Below are positions 8,169 through 16,424 of a DNA stretch of 64,000 bases, one piece after another. The translations under genes were made by a program, and so were the position numbers. The notes under the pieces were generated by a model. It searched no databases and had not been told where the DNA came from. It saw nothing but the letters and a program-made list of their open reading frames with translations. The first letter of the stretch is position 1; the number at the start of each line of letters is the position of its first letter. Source of the stretch: Treponema sp. (GTDB taxonomy: Bacteria; Spirochaetota; Spirochaetia; Treponematales; Treponemataceae); the NCBI GenBank assembly GCA_024693045.1, contig JAILLQ010000019.1, forward strand, positions 1-64,000, given 5' to 3'.

Positions 8169-9737
8169 TTACTTATTAATTTCCATAAATAAAGTTTTCA
8201 TTTTTTCCAGATCTTTTACACCCGGTTCGCTTTCAATTCCACTGCAAACATCTACTAGTTCCGGATTAAAGCGCTTTATCATTTCTTTTACATTTTTTTC
8301 ACTAATTCCGCCAGAAAGCCAAAGTGGGCATTGTTTAGAAACTTTTTCGACCAGTTGAGCCGGTATATTTTTGCCAGTTCCGCCATAACGGCAATCACCA
8401 TTAGCATTGTCTTGATTTATGTTTTTGGCGTCAATCAGAATTCGTGGAAAACCTTTTGAAAGAGATTCCTTTAACAAAGCCAAATCATTGTCGTCAGCTA
8501 AAGGTATTGCCGGATAACCGAGTGCTCCATCTGCTTTTTCTGGGCAAGCGTGGTACTGGATGCCGTCTAATATTCCCTGATAACAGAATTCATAGGCTGC
8601 ATTTCCACAAGGGCTAGAAGGATCGACAATAACTCCTATCATTAAAGGAAACTTTTTGATTTTTCCACTAGAAAGCATATTTTCTAAGTCGACTCGGATT
8701 TTTTTAATTTTTTCCAAATCATCTGTTGAATTGCTTCTAGCAGATTTTTCTGCAAAAATAAAACCTAAAATGTCGGCTCCAAGGAGGGCTGCTGCTACTG
8801 CGTCTTCTTCCTTTTTTAAGCCGCAGATTTTTACAAGGGGACCTTTTTTTTCTTCCAGCATTGCTGCAATTTTATTCCAGAATTTATACTCATAGTCGAG
8901 CCTGCTTGTTTTTCTGGCATTTTTTGTAAAGGCCTGAACAAGCTTTTTTGCTTCTTTAGGATTTTTTGCAGCGGCTTCACCAATTAAAACAGAATGAAAA
9001 CCTATATTCCCTACAAAAGCTGCTGCCTGTGGGGTAGTTACCCCAGATTCTGAAATGATTCTAGGGAATGGGAGTTCCTGACCTTTTTCTTTATAGATTT
9101 TTTTGATTCTTTCTTTAAGTTTTAGAGGAATCAAAAGGTCTATCGTAAAGTTTTTTAAATCTCTCGAGTTGATTCCAAGAACAATTTTGTCATCACAGTT
9201 GATTTTGTGGGCTAAAGAAAGAACATAAAATGCTTTTTCTATATCAGAGTCTTCCCGGATTTCTAAAAGAACTGAAATTCCAAGACTAAAGGCCTTGTGA
9301 GCCATAGAAATAAGTTTTTCCTGCTCCAAAATTCTTGCGATAAGTAAAACTGCATCGGCTCCGCACTTGTAAGCAACTTCGATTTCTTCTTCTTCAAGGA
9401 GAAAATCTTTTCTTAGAAGACTTGCTTTTTTTCCGGCTGCTTTTGCGGCTGCCTGAAGATCAAGAAGATTTCCGTGAAAATAGTTTTCTTCTGTCAGGCA
9501 GCTGATAGCCATTGTGCCGGCTTTTACATAGGCCTTAGCTGTTTTTGCAGCATTAAGGTCTGCAGAAATCATTCCTTTTGAAGGAGAGGCTCGTTTGATT
9601 TCCAAAATGGTTCCTGCTTTTGGTAAAAAAGGAACTACAGGCTTTTTTCTTTCTTCTGGAATTTTATGTCCAAAAGAAAAGCCTTTTATTTCAATTTGTG
9701 AACGTCTTTTATCGCAAATTTCTTTCAAGATATCCAT
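8169..9737 (-). CDS. trpCF: Fused indole-3-glycerol phosphate synthase / phosphoribosylanthranilate isomerase
   Basis: A 522-residue bifunctional enzyme for two consecutive steps of tryptophan synthesis. Residues 1 to about 270 are the IGPS barrel (ILEIKRASPSKG; LLRKDFLL; GINSRDL; SESGV). Residues from about 300 to the end are the PRAI barrel (LVKICGL at its start, LSGGISEKNV near the end). The C-F domain order is the same as in enteric bacteria, but fusions arise independently, so this is not by itself evidence of transfer. ATG 9737 follows GGAAAAAAT. It lies 11 bases after trpGD in the operon. Confidence 0.96.
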   Translation of the reverse strand: MDILKEICDKRRSQIEIKGFSFGHKIPEERKKPVVPFLPKAGTILEIKRASPSKGMISADLNAAKTAKAYVKAGTMAISCLTEENYFHGNLLDLQAAAKAAGKKASLLRKDFLLEEEEIEVAYKCGADAVLLIARILEQEKLISMAHKAFSLGISVLLEIREDSDIEKAFYVLSLAHKINCDDKIVLGINSRDLKNFTIDLLIPLKLKERIKKIYKEKGQELPFPRIISESGVTTPQAAAFVGNIGFHSVLIGEAAAKNPKEAKKLVQAFTKNARKTSRLDYEYKFWNKIAAMLEEKKGPLVKICGLKKEEDAVAAALLGADILGFIFAEKSARSNSTDDLEKIKKIRVDLENMLSSGKIKKFPLMIGVIVDPSSPCGNAAYEFCYQGILDGIQYHACPEKADGALGYPAIPLADDNDLALLKESLSKGFPRILIDAKNINQDNANGDCRYGGTGKNIPAQLVEKVSKQCPLWLSGGISEKNVKEMIKRFNPELVDVCSGIESEPGVKDLEKMKTLFMEINK

Positions 9738-9748
9738 ATTTTTTCCGT

Positions 9749-11344
9749 TTAAGCGTTGCTTGCCAATTTGATTTCTTCAAGCTTTCTTTTAACAGCTCCG
9801 CTTTCGATTGCGTGAAGAATTTTTACAGAACCTTCTTTGATGGATTTTACTTTTCCACCGATGTAAAGAGCTGCTCCTCCATTAAGAGCTACTGCTGCTT
9901 TTAGAGTTCTGCGTCCCTTTCCTGCTAAAATGTCTAAAGCCATCTGGGCATTTTCTTCGCCAGTTCCGCCTATAAGTTCTTCGTCTTTGCAGCCAGTTAA
10001 ACCGAATACGCTTGGGTCAATAGTATACTGTTTTTCTTTGCCGTCTTCATCGATTTCAAATACTTTTGTTGGAACAATTGGAGAAATTTCGTCGAATCCA
10101 TCTTCTGAAACAACAACCATTACTCTTTTTGCCCCCAGGAGTTTTGCAGCTCTAGCAACCGGTGCAAGCAGTTCTTCTGAATAAACACCAAGCATCTGGT
10201 ATTTTGCTCCAGCCGGATTAGAAAGAGGTCCAATCAGGTTCATAATTGTTTTTACACCTAATGCTTTTCTTACAGGACCTGCAAAACGCATGGCACTGTG
10301 ATAAACAGGGGCGTATAAAAATCCGAAGTTTGTTTTTTTAATAACCTCTGCTGTTACTTCTGGGGAATTATCGATTTTTACTCCAAGAGCTTCGTAGAAA
10401 TCTGCTGCTCCAGATTTTGAAGAAACAGCTCGGTTTCCGTGTTTTGCTACAGGAAGCCCACAAGCAGAAGCACAAAGGGCACTCATAGAACTTATGTTGA
10501 AAGAACCTTTGCTGTCTCCACCTGTTCCTACAATGTCTGTGAGTTCTGTTGTATCCAAAGGAAGAGGAGTTTTCTTTGCGACTAAAACTCCTGCACAGCC
10601 TGCCATTTCTTCTGGAGTAGCTTTTTTTGCTGCAAGAGAAATGAGAATAGCTGCTGTCATTCTTTCGTCCATACAGCCTTCTGTTAAATCACTCATGAAC
10701 ATTTCAGCAGTTTTGCGGCTCATATCTTTACCTTCAATTAATTCTGCCAAAACTTTATTTGCAGGAAAGGCTTCCCGGCGGTAATTTAAGAAAGCTGTAA
10801 AGAGTTCTTTTGTTTTAGGGCTTGCAATTGATTCTGGATGGAACTGAACACCTTCAATTGGAAGACTTTTATGGCGAATTCCCATTATATCTCCATCCTC
10901 TGCTCTTGCTGTAACTTCGAAATCCTCTGGTAAAGTCGATTCATCTATTACAAGAGAGTGATAGCGGGTAAAAGTTTCTTTTTTCCCCATCAGGCGGAAA
11001 AGGCCTTTCCCATCCAAAGAGATTTCTTCGGCAATTCCGTGTTTGATGTACTTTGCTCCTACGATTTTAGCACCAAAAGCATATCCAATTGCCTGGTGAC
11101 CAAGGCAGATTCCCAGTACAGGGATTTTCTTGGAAAAATATTTTATTGCTTCAACAGAAACCCCTGCATCTTCTGGTCGTCCTGGACCTGGAGAAACAAC
11201 AAGTCTGCTTGGATTCATTTCTTTGAGTTCTTCCAAAGAAACTTCTTTGCTTCTTACAACTTTTATTTCTTCTTTTGTAAGTTTTACCAGTGACTGGAAA
11301 ACATTATATGTAAAACTGTCGTAATTATCCAAAATTAAAATCAT
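9749..11344 (-). CDS. trpGD: Fused anthranilate synthase glutaminase / anthranilate phosphoribosyltransferase
   Basis: A 531-residue fusion. Residues 1 to about 190 are a class I glutamine amidotransferase that feeds ammonia to TrpE: nucleophile cysteine in GICLGHQAIGYAFG and the His-Glu pair in GVQFHPES. Residues from about 200 on are TrpD, which joins anthranilate to PRPP: GTGGDSKGSFNIS binds PRPP and KHGNRAVSSKSG follows. Ribosome-binding site GAGAGGAAA precedes ATG 11344. It lies directly after trpE, as expected for a subunit that must be made together with it. Confidence 0.96.
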   Translation of the reverse strand: MILILDNYDSFTYNVFQSLVKLTKEEIKVVRSKEVSLEELKEMNPSRLVVSPGPGRPEDAGVSVEAIKYFSKKIPVLGICLGHQAIGYAFGAKIVGAKYIKHGIAEEISLDGKGLFRLMGKKETFTRYHSLVIDESTLPEDFEVTARAEDGDIMGIRHKSLPIEGVQFHPESIASPKTKELFTAFLNYRREAFPANKVLAELIEGKDMSRKTAEMFMSDLTEGCMDERMTAAILISLAAKKATPEEMAGCAGVLVAKKTPLPLDTTELTDIVGTGGDSKGSFNISSMSALCASACGLPVAKHGNRAVSSKSGAADFYEALGVKIDNSPEVTAEVIKKTNFGFLYAPVYHSAMRFAGPVRKALGVKTIMNLIGPLSNPAGAKYQMLGVYSEELLAPVARAAKLLGAKRVMVVVSEDGFDEISPIVPTKVFEIDEDGKEKQYTIDPSVFGLTGCKDEELIGGTGEENAQMALDILAGKGRRTLKAAVALNGGAALYIGGKVKSIKEGSVKILHAIESGAVKRKLEEIKLASNA

Positions 11345-11387
11345 AGTTATTTCCTCTCTGACTATTTGCCGCCAGATGGCAAAAAAA

Positions 11388-12776
11388 TTAGTTACAAATT
11401 ACAGCCTTCATTGCGCCGAGCTTTTCACAAGTTTCGGTGAATTCTCTTTCTGCATTAGAAGCATGAACGATTCCTCCACCTGCCTGCAAAGTCCATATGT
11501 CGTCTTTTTTTAGTGCACATCGAATTGCTATACAGAAATCCAGATTGTTCTGATTTCCAATATATCCAACAGCACCTGCATAAAAATTGCGTTTATTTTT
11601 TTCAAGTCTGGAAAGTATTTCTATCGCACTGATTTTTGGTGCACCACTAACCGTTCCGGCTGGAAAAGCAGCTCTTAAAACTTTTATTGCTGGTGTTTTA
11701 GGACTGATTTTTCCGATTACTTCAGAAACCAGGTGAATTACATGGCTATAAAGTTCTGTAAACATATATCGTGTAACTTCTACGCTTCCGTTTTCGCAAA
11801 CTCTTCCCAAATCGTTTCTGGCAAGATCAACTAGCATAAGGTGTTCCGCTCTTTCTTTTGGATCATTTTTTAATTCTTCCATAAGAGCCTTGTCTTCCAT
11901 TGCATCTTTTCCGCGACGACGGGTTCCTGCAATCGGGTGAATCATAGCTTCGCCATTTCTTACTCTGACTAAACTTTCAGGACTGGCACCAGTAAGCTGG
12001 AAATCTGTAAAATCCAAATAGAACATATATGGAGAAGGATTTACAGAACGCAGTCTGCGATAGATTTCAAGGGCAGGAACCTGGCTTTTAATTTGAAGTC
12101 TGCGGCTAGGAACTGCCTGTACTATGTTTCCTGCTACGATTTCTTTTTTAAGAGCTTCAACTTTCTGGCAATATTCTTTTTTGCTTTCTTCTTCGTCAGT
12201 GATGATTTCTGCCGGATAATTACTTTCAGGGGCTGCAAGATAAGAAAAATCCAGGTCGGAAAGTCTCTTTTTTACATTTTCGATAGCAGCATGAAGGTCT
12301 ATTTCATGTTCCTTGTAATTTTGAGCACAAATGTAGATTTTTTCGCAGAAGTGGTCGAATACAATAAAAGTATGACCTACGATAAAAGCACTTTCAGGAG
12401 TTCCCAATTCATCATTTTGCTTTGCCAGGTGAATAGTGTCGCATTTTGCACAGAATTCGTAACTTAAATACCCCATTCCGGCAGCAGGAAGTGGAAAGTC
12501 TATACCTTCTTCAGGGGGATTTTGAGAAGCTATTTCTTGAAGAACATCGAGAATATCTCCGTTTTTCATTGCATAAATCGGTCTGCGTTCTCCATTCATA
12601 ATTAAGGCGATACCTTCTTCGTCCTGAACTACCCTAAATGCTTCGTCCAGCATAATCATAGAGTAACGGTCTTTGCCCGATGAAAAATTTGCAGATTCTA
12701 GAACCGCTTTTGCGTTAAACTTTTTTGCTAAAGAAAAAGGAGTAAAGCGGTCTCCTGCTAAAACTTCATAAATCAT
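11388..12776 (-). CDS. trpE: Anthranilate synthase component I
   Basis: First gene of the operon; makes anthranilate from chorismate and ammonia. The 462-residue protein has the chorismate-binding core with IAGTRRRG, the AFPAGTVSGAPKI loop and the C-terminal AGGGIV segment. An N-terminal VLESA motif corresponds to the LLES element of the tryptophan feedback site, so allosteric inhibition is probably retained. AGGGGGC precedes ATG 12776 by five bases. The leader is only about 38 nt from the predicted start site, too short for a leader-peptide attenuator; control is more likely through the two operator-like palindromes upstream. Confidence 0.95.
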   Translation of the reverse strand: MIYEVLAGDRFTPFSLAKKFNAKAVLESANFSSGKDRYSMIMLDEAFRVVQDEEGIALIMNGERRPIYAMKNGDILDVLQEIASQNPPEEGIDFPLPAAGMGYLSYEFCAKCDTIHLAKQNDELGTPESAFIVGHTFIVFDHFCEKIYICAQNYKEHEIDLHAAIENVKKRLSDLDFSYLAAPESNYPAEIITDEEESKKEYCQKVEALKKEIVAGNIVQAVPSRRLQIKSQVPALEIYRRLRSVNPSPYMFYLDFTDFQLTGASPESLVRVRNGEAMIHPIAGTRRRGKDAMEDKALMEELKNDPKERAEHLMLVDLARNDLGRVCENGSVEVTRYMFTELYSHVIHLVSEVIGKISPKTPAIKVLRAAFPAGTVSGAPKISAIEILSRLEKNKRNFYAGAVGYIGNQNNLDFCIAIRCALKKDDIWTLQAGGGIVHASNAEREFTETCEKLGAMKAVICN

Positions 12777-12791
12777 TTTTGCCCCCTAAGT

Positions 12792-12809
12792 GTTACTGTG
12801 AATAGTAAC
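12792..12809. promoter_or_regulatory. trp operator-like palindrome, proximal copy
   Basis: GTTACTGTGAATAGTAAC is an 18-bp palindrome with perfect 6-bp arms. It lies just downstream of the trp -10 box, about where RNA polymerase would start, so a bound repressor would block initiation. It matches the copy at 12839-12856 at 16 of 18 positions. Confidence 0.7.
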
Positions 12810-12820
12810 GCTATGAGACA

Positions 12821-12849
12821 AATATATAATAGCTTTTTGTTACTGTCAA
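12821..12849 (-). promoter_or_regulatory. trp operon promoter
   Basis: On the minus strand a consensus TTGACA (12844-12849) and TATATT (12821-12826) are separated by exactly 17 bases. The -35 box lies inside the distal operator-like palindrome. The predicted transcript starts about 38 bases before trpE. Confidence 0.8.
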
Positions 12850-12856
12850 TAGAAAC
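12839..12856. promoter_or_regulatory. trp operator-like palindrome, distal copy
   Basis: GTTACTGTCAATAGAAAC overlaps the -35 box of the trp promoter and differs from the proximal copy at two positions. The centres of the two copies are 47 bp apart, about 4.5 helical turns. The regulator is not encoded in the window. Confidence 0.65.
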
Positions 12857-12864
12857 ATTAAAAT

Positions 12865-13749
12865 TTATTGATTTTTTTTATTTTTTCTTTTAGCCGTTTC
12901 CAGCCTGATTCTTCGGTCCAGCATTGATTTTAATATTTCGGTCCAGAAAATTTTGATTTTAAATCCAATCTGAAAACCGGAAGGAATTAAGTCTTCGTTG
13001 AATTCGTAGTTTTCAGTTTTGTTGATTATGAATCTGTAGCCGAGGTTTACATCAGTCATCACTTTTTTAAAGAAAAATTGCTTCCATCCGATTGTAGGTG
13101 TTGCACAGAAAAATATGTCGTTGGGTGTCATTGGAGCGTAGTCTCCTGTGTAGAACAAAAAATCTGAACCAATTCCACATCCAGCATAAAGCCATTCTAA
13201 TCCCTTTCCGAAAGGATAAATGTAGGAGCTTATTTCGGTTCGGATACCAGTGTACCATGTAGAAGCATCAGGAATTTGACAGATTATTGTTCCCAGCTGA
13301 CCTTTTAAAGAAAAGTATCTCCAGATTTTCTGTTCATAGTTCAGGCCAAGACCTATTCCGTTGTTTTGAAGGGCTGTAAGAGTATAGATAAAGTCAAATG
13401 AAAAGATGTGATTGAGTTCGTGGTTTGGTAGTTTATCGGAAAGCCAGCGTGCATTAATTCCTAAGAAGGTTATAGGTTCATCGTCGTATTCTGTACTTAT
13501 TCCTTCTTCATAAAAGGGGTTAGGAATATTTTTAAAAAGTTCCTTGTTAGGATCTTCTTCCTCGTCCAGAATGTCTTCTCTGATTTTAATTTTAGGTTTT
13601 TCTATGTCCTTGGAATTTTCATTATCTTCTTCATTTTCTTGATTCGAAATTTCCTGACCGCTATTTAAATTTTCAGTTGTACCTTCTGAAAAAAAAGGAA
13701 GAGAAGTGAAGAGTAGCAAAAATGTGAAGAATACAAATGTGCGCTTCAA
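12865..13749 (-). CDS. Secreted acidic-linker protein, possible outer-membrane barrel
   Basis: A 294-residue protein I do not recognise. Residues 1-22 are a signal peptide; residues about 25-85 are a low-complexity, Glu/Asp/Asn-rich linker; the remainder alternates aromatic and glycine-rich short strands (for example GIGLGLNYEQKIW and AGCGIGSDFLFY) typical of a small outer-membrane beta barrel. The C terminus is basic. The start is probably TTG 13749, because GGAGGAG lies just upstream and no ATG fits. It follows argC by 27 bases on the same strand and may be cotranscribed. Confidence 0.6.
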   Translation of the reverse strand: MKRTFVFFTFLLLFTSLPFFSEGTTENLNSGQEISNQENEEDNENSKDIEKPKIKIREDILDEEEDPNKELFKNIPNPFYEEGISTEYDDEPITFLGINARWLSDKLPNHELNHIFSFDFIYTLTALQNNGIGLGLNYEQKIWRYFSLKGQLGTIICQIPDASTWYTGIRTEISSYIYPFGKGLEWLYAGCGIGSDFLFYTGDYAPMTPNDIFFCATPTIGWKQFFFKKVMTDVNLGYRFIINKTENYEFNEDLIPSGFQIGFKIKIFWTEILKSMLDRRIRLETAKRKNKKNQ

Positions 13750-13776
13750 ATCTCCTCCTTATTTAGTAATTGTCTT

Positions 13777-14724
13777 CTATTCTAAAGAAAAACCTTCGTC
13801 TATTCCCAGGCTGATGTTAAAACACTGGACTGCAGCACCGCTAGCACCTTTTCCAAGGTTATCAAAACGGCTTGTAAGCATGATTCGGTCATCGTTTCCG
13901 TATACAAAAATCTGCATATTGTTTGTACCTGCCATTGTATTTGCCGGAATAAATTGTTCTGTAAGAGTTCCTTCTCCCATAAAGCCTGCAACTTTTACAA
14001 AGTGAGAATCTTTATAGTGTTCACTCATCATTTCCCATACATCGTGTGCAGTAACTTTTTTTTCAAGAAGGCGGCTGTGAAGTCCTACTGTAACTGTCAT
14101 TCCCTGGAAATAGTCGCAAACATATGGATTAAAAATTGGTTCGTAATCCAAGCCGGAAATCTTTTTCATCTCTGGAAGATGTTTGTGTGCCTGAGTAAGA
14201 GCGTAAAGGCGTGGAGAATCCAATTCAGGATTTCTTCCTTCTGCTTCGTACTGGGCAATAGCTTTTTTTCCGGCACCAGAATAACCAGACACTGCATGAA
14301 TAGTCACAGGATAATCTTTTGGCATGATTCCGCTTTTTACCAATGGGTAACCCAAAGAAATAAAGCCGGAAGCATAACAGCCTGGAACTGCAATTCTTTT
14401 TGAAGTCTGAATTTTTTCGCGGAAAGATTTATCCAATTCAGGGAATCCGTATGCCCAGTCAGGATTTGTTCTGTGTGCTGTTGAAGCATCTATAATTACT
14501 GTATCAGGATTTGTGCAGAGTTCAGCTGATTCTATGGCAGCTGCATCTGGAAGACAAAGGAAAGTGTAATCTGAAGCATTAATCATTTTTGCTTTTTCTA
14601 CAGGATCCTTTCGTTTTTCATCATCTATCTGTAAGATTTCAAGGTCATTTCTTTTTGCGAAACGTTCAAAAATTTTAAGACCTGTAGTACCCTCTTTTCC
14701 GTCAATAAACACTTTTACTGCCAT
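13777..14724 (-). CDS. argC: N-acetyl-gamma-glutamyl-phosphate reductase
   Basis: ArgC reduces N-acetylglutamyl phosphate with NADPH, the third step of arginine synthesis. At 315 residues with the N-terminal FIDGKEGTTGLKI it belongs to the shorter type 2 ArgC group. The catalytic cysteine is in VPGCYASGF and the dinucleotide/substrate segment DASTAHRT is present. CGAGG precedes ATG 14724. No other arg gene is in the window, so the pathway is scattered in this genome. Confidence 0.93.
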   Translation of the reverse strand: MAVKVFIDGKEGTTGLKIFERFAKRNDLEILQIDDEKRKDPVEKAKMINASDYTFLCLPDAAAIESAELCTNPDTVIIDASTAHRTNPDWAYGFPELDKSFREKIQTSKRIAVPGCYASGFISLGYPLVKSGIMPKDYPVTIHAVSGYSGAGKKAIAQYEAEGRNPELDSPRLYALTQAHKHLPEMKKISGLDYEPIFNPYVCDYFQGMTVTVGLHSRLLEKKVTAHDVWEMMSEHYKDSHFVKVAGFMGEGTLTEQFIPANTMAGTNNMQIFVYGNDDRIMLTSRFDNLGKGASGAAVQCFNISLGIDEGFSLE

Positions 14725-14743
14725 AATAAACCTCGTTCGTTTA

Positions 14744-14772
14744 AATATAGACTTATTTTTGTTTTATGAAAA
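14744..14772 (-). promoter_or_regulatory. Putative argC promoter
   Basis: Minus strand TTTTCA (14767-14772) and TATATT (14744-14749) are separated by 17 bases and lie just after the terminator of the upstream DUF4956 gene. The -35 is weak. Confidence 0.4.
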
Positions 14773-14823
14773 TAGTAAAAAGAAAGCCTCACAGGCAAAA
14801 AGTGGGAATTTTACTTGTGAGGC
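14771..14823 (-). terminator. Terminator of the VTC-DUF4956 operon
   Basis: On the minus strand GCCTCACA (14816-14823) pairs with TGTGAGGC (14786-14793) and is followed by TTTCTTTTT. It lies 33 bases after the stop of the DUF4956 gene. Confidence 0.8.
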
Positions 14824-14856
14824 CAGGGAGAAAGTTGTGTGTATTTAAAAAGTCTT

Positions 14857-15531
14857 TTAAAGAACTGGAATTAACTGATCGTCTGGGTTTTCAAGAATAA
14901 TATTCAAATTGCCGTTTCTTGTTCTAAGTTCATCGATAAATTCTTTTTCATTGATTCCGTTTTTTGGCTGAACCCAGTAGGAAATTGTAAATAAAGTACC
15001 CATGTTAGAAGTTTTTACATTTTTTACACCCCATTTAACAAGGTTCTTTTCAAAAATATCGTTGAAGACATCCTTGTAATTCATGTCTTCTGGAATTGTA
15101 ATCTTAAGAATCTGCTTGTCTTCAACATTCCAAAGTCTAGAAATAAGGACAAAGAGAAGAGAAACGCTGATTGTCATAAGGAAGCCAAGCAGGTAGTCGT
15201 TTAGACCTATGATAAGACCGCTGGCGATTGAGAAGAATACATAGAGAATATCCTTTGAATCACCAGGAATACTTCGGAAACGGACTAGGGCAAAAACGCC
15301 GGCCAGAGAGAGAGTCTTTTTAAGGTCAGTTGCGATAAAAGGAATTACAATCGACATGATTACCGGTAAAAGTAAAACTGTGATTGCAAAGTTTTTTGAA
15401 TATTTTTTTCCTTTGCAGGCAGCTATGTAACTTGAAGTAACTATTAAACCGGCGATAAAAGAAAAAAACATATTCAAAAGAACATTCATTCTTTCTGGTG
15501 TAAAACTAAATCCATTAGATAATAAATTCAT
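14857..15531 (-). CDS. DUF4956 family membrane protein
   Basis: A 224-residue inner-membrane protein with about four hydrophobic segments in residues 15-130 (including FFSFIAGLIVTSSYIAA and FLMTISVSLLFVLISRLW) and a soluble C-terminal domain of about 90 residues. The central ALVRFRSIPG segment is the feature I associate with DUF4956. The biochemical role is unknown, but the family is often found beside VTC-domain polyphosphate polymerases, as here, where it starts 32 bases after the VTC gene. It is the last gene before a terminator, so the pair forms a two-gene operon. Confidence 0.8.
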   Translation of the reverse strand: MNLLSNGFSFTPERMNVLLNMFFSFIAGLIVTSSYIAACKGKKYSKNFAITVLLLPVIMSIVIPFIATDLKKTLSLAGVFALVRFRSIPGDSKDILYVFFSIASGLIIGLNDYLLGFLMTISVSLLFVLISRLWNVEDKQILKITIPEDMNYKDVFNDIFEKNLVKWGVKNVKTSNMGTLFTISYWVQPKNGINEKEFIDELRTRNGNLNIILENPDDQLIPVL

Positions 15532-15563
15532 ATAAACCTCGTTAGATATTGTATGCAGGAAAA

Positions 15564-16274
15564 TTATTTTGACTGCAAAAAGTTTTTGTATTCAGCACCA
15601 TATTTTGAAAATGATGTACTGAAAATCTTTCGGCTTGAAAGGAAGTGTACAAACCAAAGCGGAAAAGCTTTGAATGCCTTTGCTTCCATGAGCCATTGCC
15701 CTTCTTTTAAAAGTTGAGTCCCGTAAGCGGGAGAATCAAGTCTTAAATCTGTGCGGCGGGTTTGTATATTTCTGTCGATTGTAAGGCGGAAATCCGAATT
15801 GTTTTTTTCGAAAAAGGCCAGCCTGTCATAAGAAATAAAAACCTTTGGCTTTAAGTCATAAAAGTGCATGATATAATCAATTTCTTTCATGACTTGGGCA
15901 TTCATTTTGGGGTTATCCCGAATCTCTCCTGTTTCAAAATAATTGTAAGCATCCTCCAGTTTAAAAGTGGTTCTCCTCTTGTTTACAACGGAATCAAATT
16001 TCTTTTTGCTTTCCAGGAAAACATTATCAGAAAGTTGAACAGTTCCATAACTTCTTAAACGAATCTTCTCTTTAAAAGCTGGTTTTTCCAGAGATTTGCG
16101 GATAAGTTCGTTTGCAGAAGTGTCCAAGTACAAATTGCATATGGAGTAGGGCTTACCATCTTTATTAAAAGGGTCGCTGTCCATATAATTACCAATGATG
16201 GCAAGAAGGGCATCCTTGTCTTCGTCGGTGAGCATGTACTTAATTTCTCGTCGGTTAAAAACTTCTATAGCCAT
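15564..16274 (-). CDS. VTC-domain polyphosphate polymerase-like protein
   Basis: A 236-residue soluble protein matching the VTC catalytic domain, which in yeast Vtc4 polymerises ATP gamma-phosphates into polyphosphate. Typical elements are the N-terminal RREIKYML, CNLYLDT, KIRLRSYG, the basic LESKKKF strand, LTIDRNIQTRR and the closing acidic/lysine LMEAKAF. Most tunnel-lining basic positions thus appear present. ATG 16274 is chosen over GTG 16292 because the predicted promoter would start transcription at about 16295, leaving no leader for the GTG. Context (DUF4956 partner, divergent LuxR-type regulator) suggests a membrane-linked polyphosphate or phosphate-polymer system; this is inference. 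Confidence 0.82.
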   Translation of the reverse strand: MAIEVFNRREIKYMLTDEDKDALLAIIGNYMDSDPFNKDGKPYSICNLYLDTSANELIRKSLEKPAFKEKIRLRSYGTVQLSDNVFLESKKKFDSVVNKRRTTFKLEDAYNYFETGEIRDNPKMNAQVMKEIDYIMHFYDLKPKVFISYDRLAFFEKNNSDFRLTIDRNIQTRRTDLRLDSPAYGTQLLKEGQWLMEAKAFKAFPLWFVHFLSSRKIFSTSFSKYGAEYKNFLQSK

Positions 16275-16301
16275 TTGAAAGTAAAACCTCACTACAAAGG
16301 A

Positions 16302-16329
16302 ATTGTAACAGAGAATTTTAATAGGTCAA
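16302..16329 (-). promoter_or_regulatory. Promoter of the VTC-DUF4956 operon
   Basis: Minus strand TTGACC (16324-16329) and TACAAT (16302-16307) are 16 bases apart, a good sigma-70 match. It lies in the divergent region shared with the LuxR-type gene. Confidence 0.65.
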
Positions 16330-16337
16330 AAAAAAAG

Positions 16338-16366
16338 TTTAAAAAAACTGCATATATTTATATAAT
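16338..16366 (+). promoter_or_regulatory. Putative promoter of the LuxR-type gene
   Basis: A consensus TATAAT (16361-16366) has only a weak TTTAAA (16338-16343) 17 bases upstream. It is back to back with the VTC promoter, so the two could share regulation. Confidence 0.4.
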
Positions 16367-16424
16367 ACAAGAAGTTTTGCCCTAAATCGCTAAAAATTCT
16401 CAATAAGATATTAAGGTTGGAAAT

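Noticed and set aside
12777-12820. Leader-peptide attenuator for trpE
   Set aside because: The predicted leader is about 38 nt, with no short frame holding tandem Trp codons and no terminator hairpin.
13954-14403. 149-residue reading frame on the + strand inside argC
   Set aside because: It is antisense to a clear ArgC, has no ribosome-binding site and has the unbalanced composition of a shadow frame.
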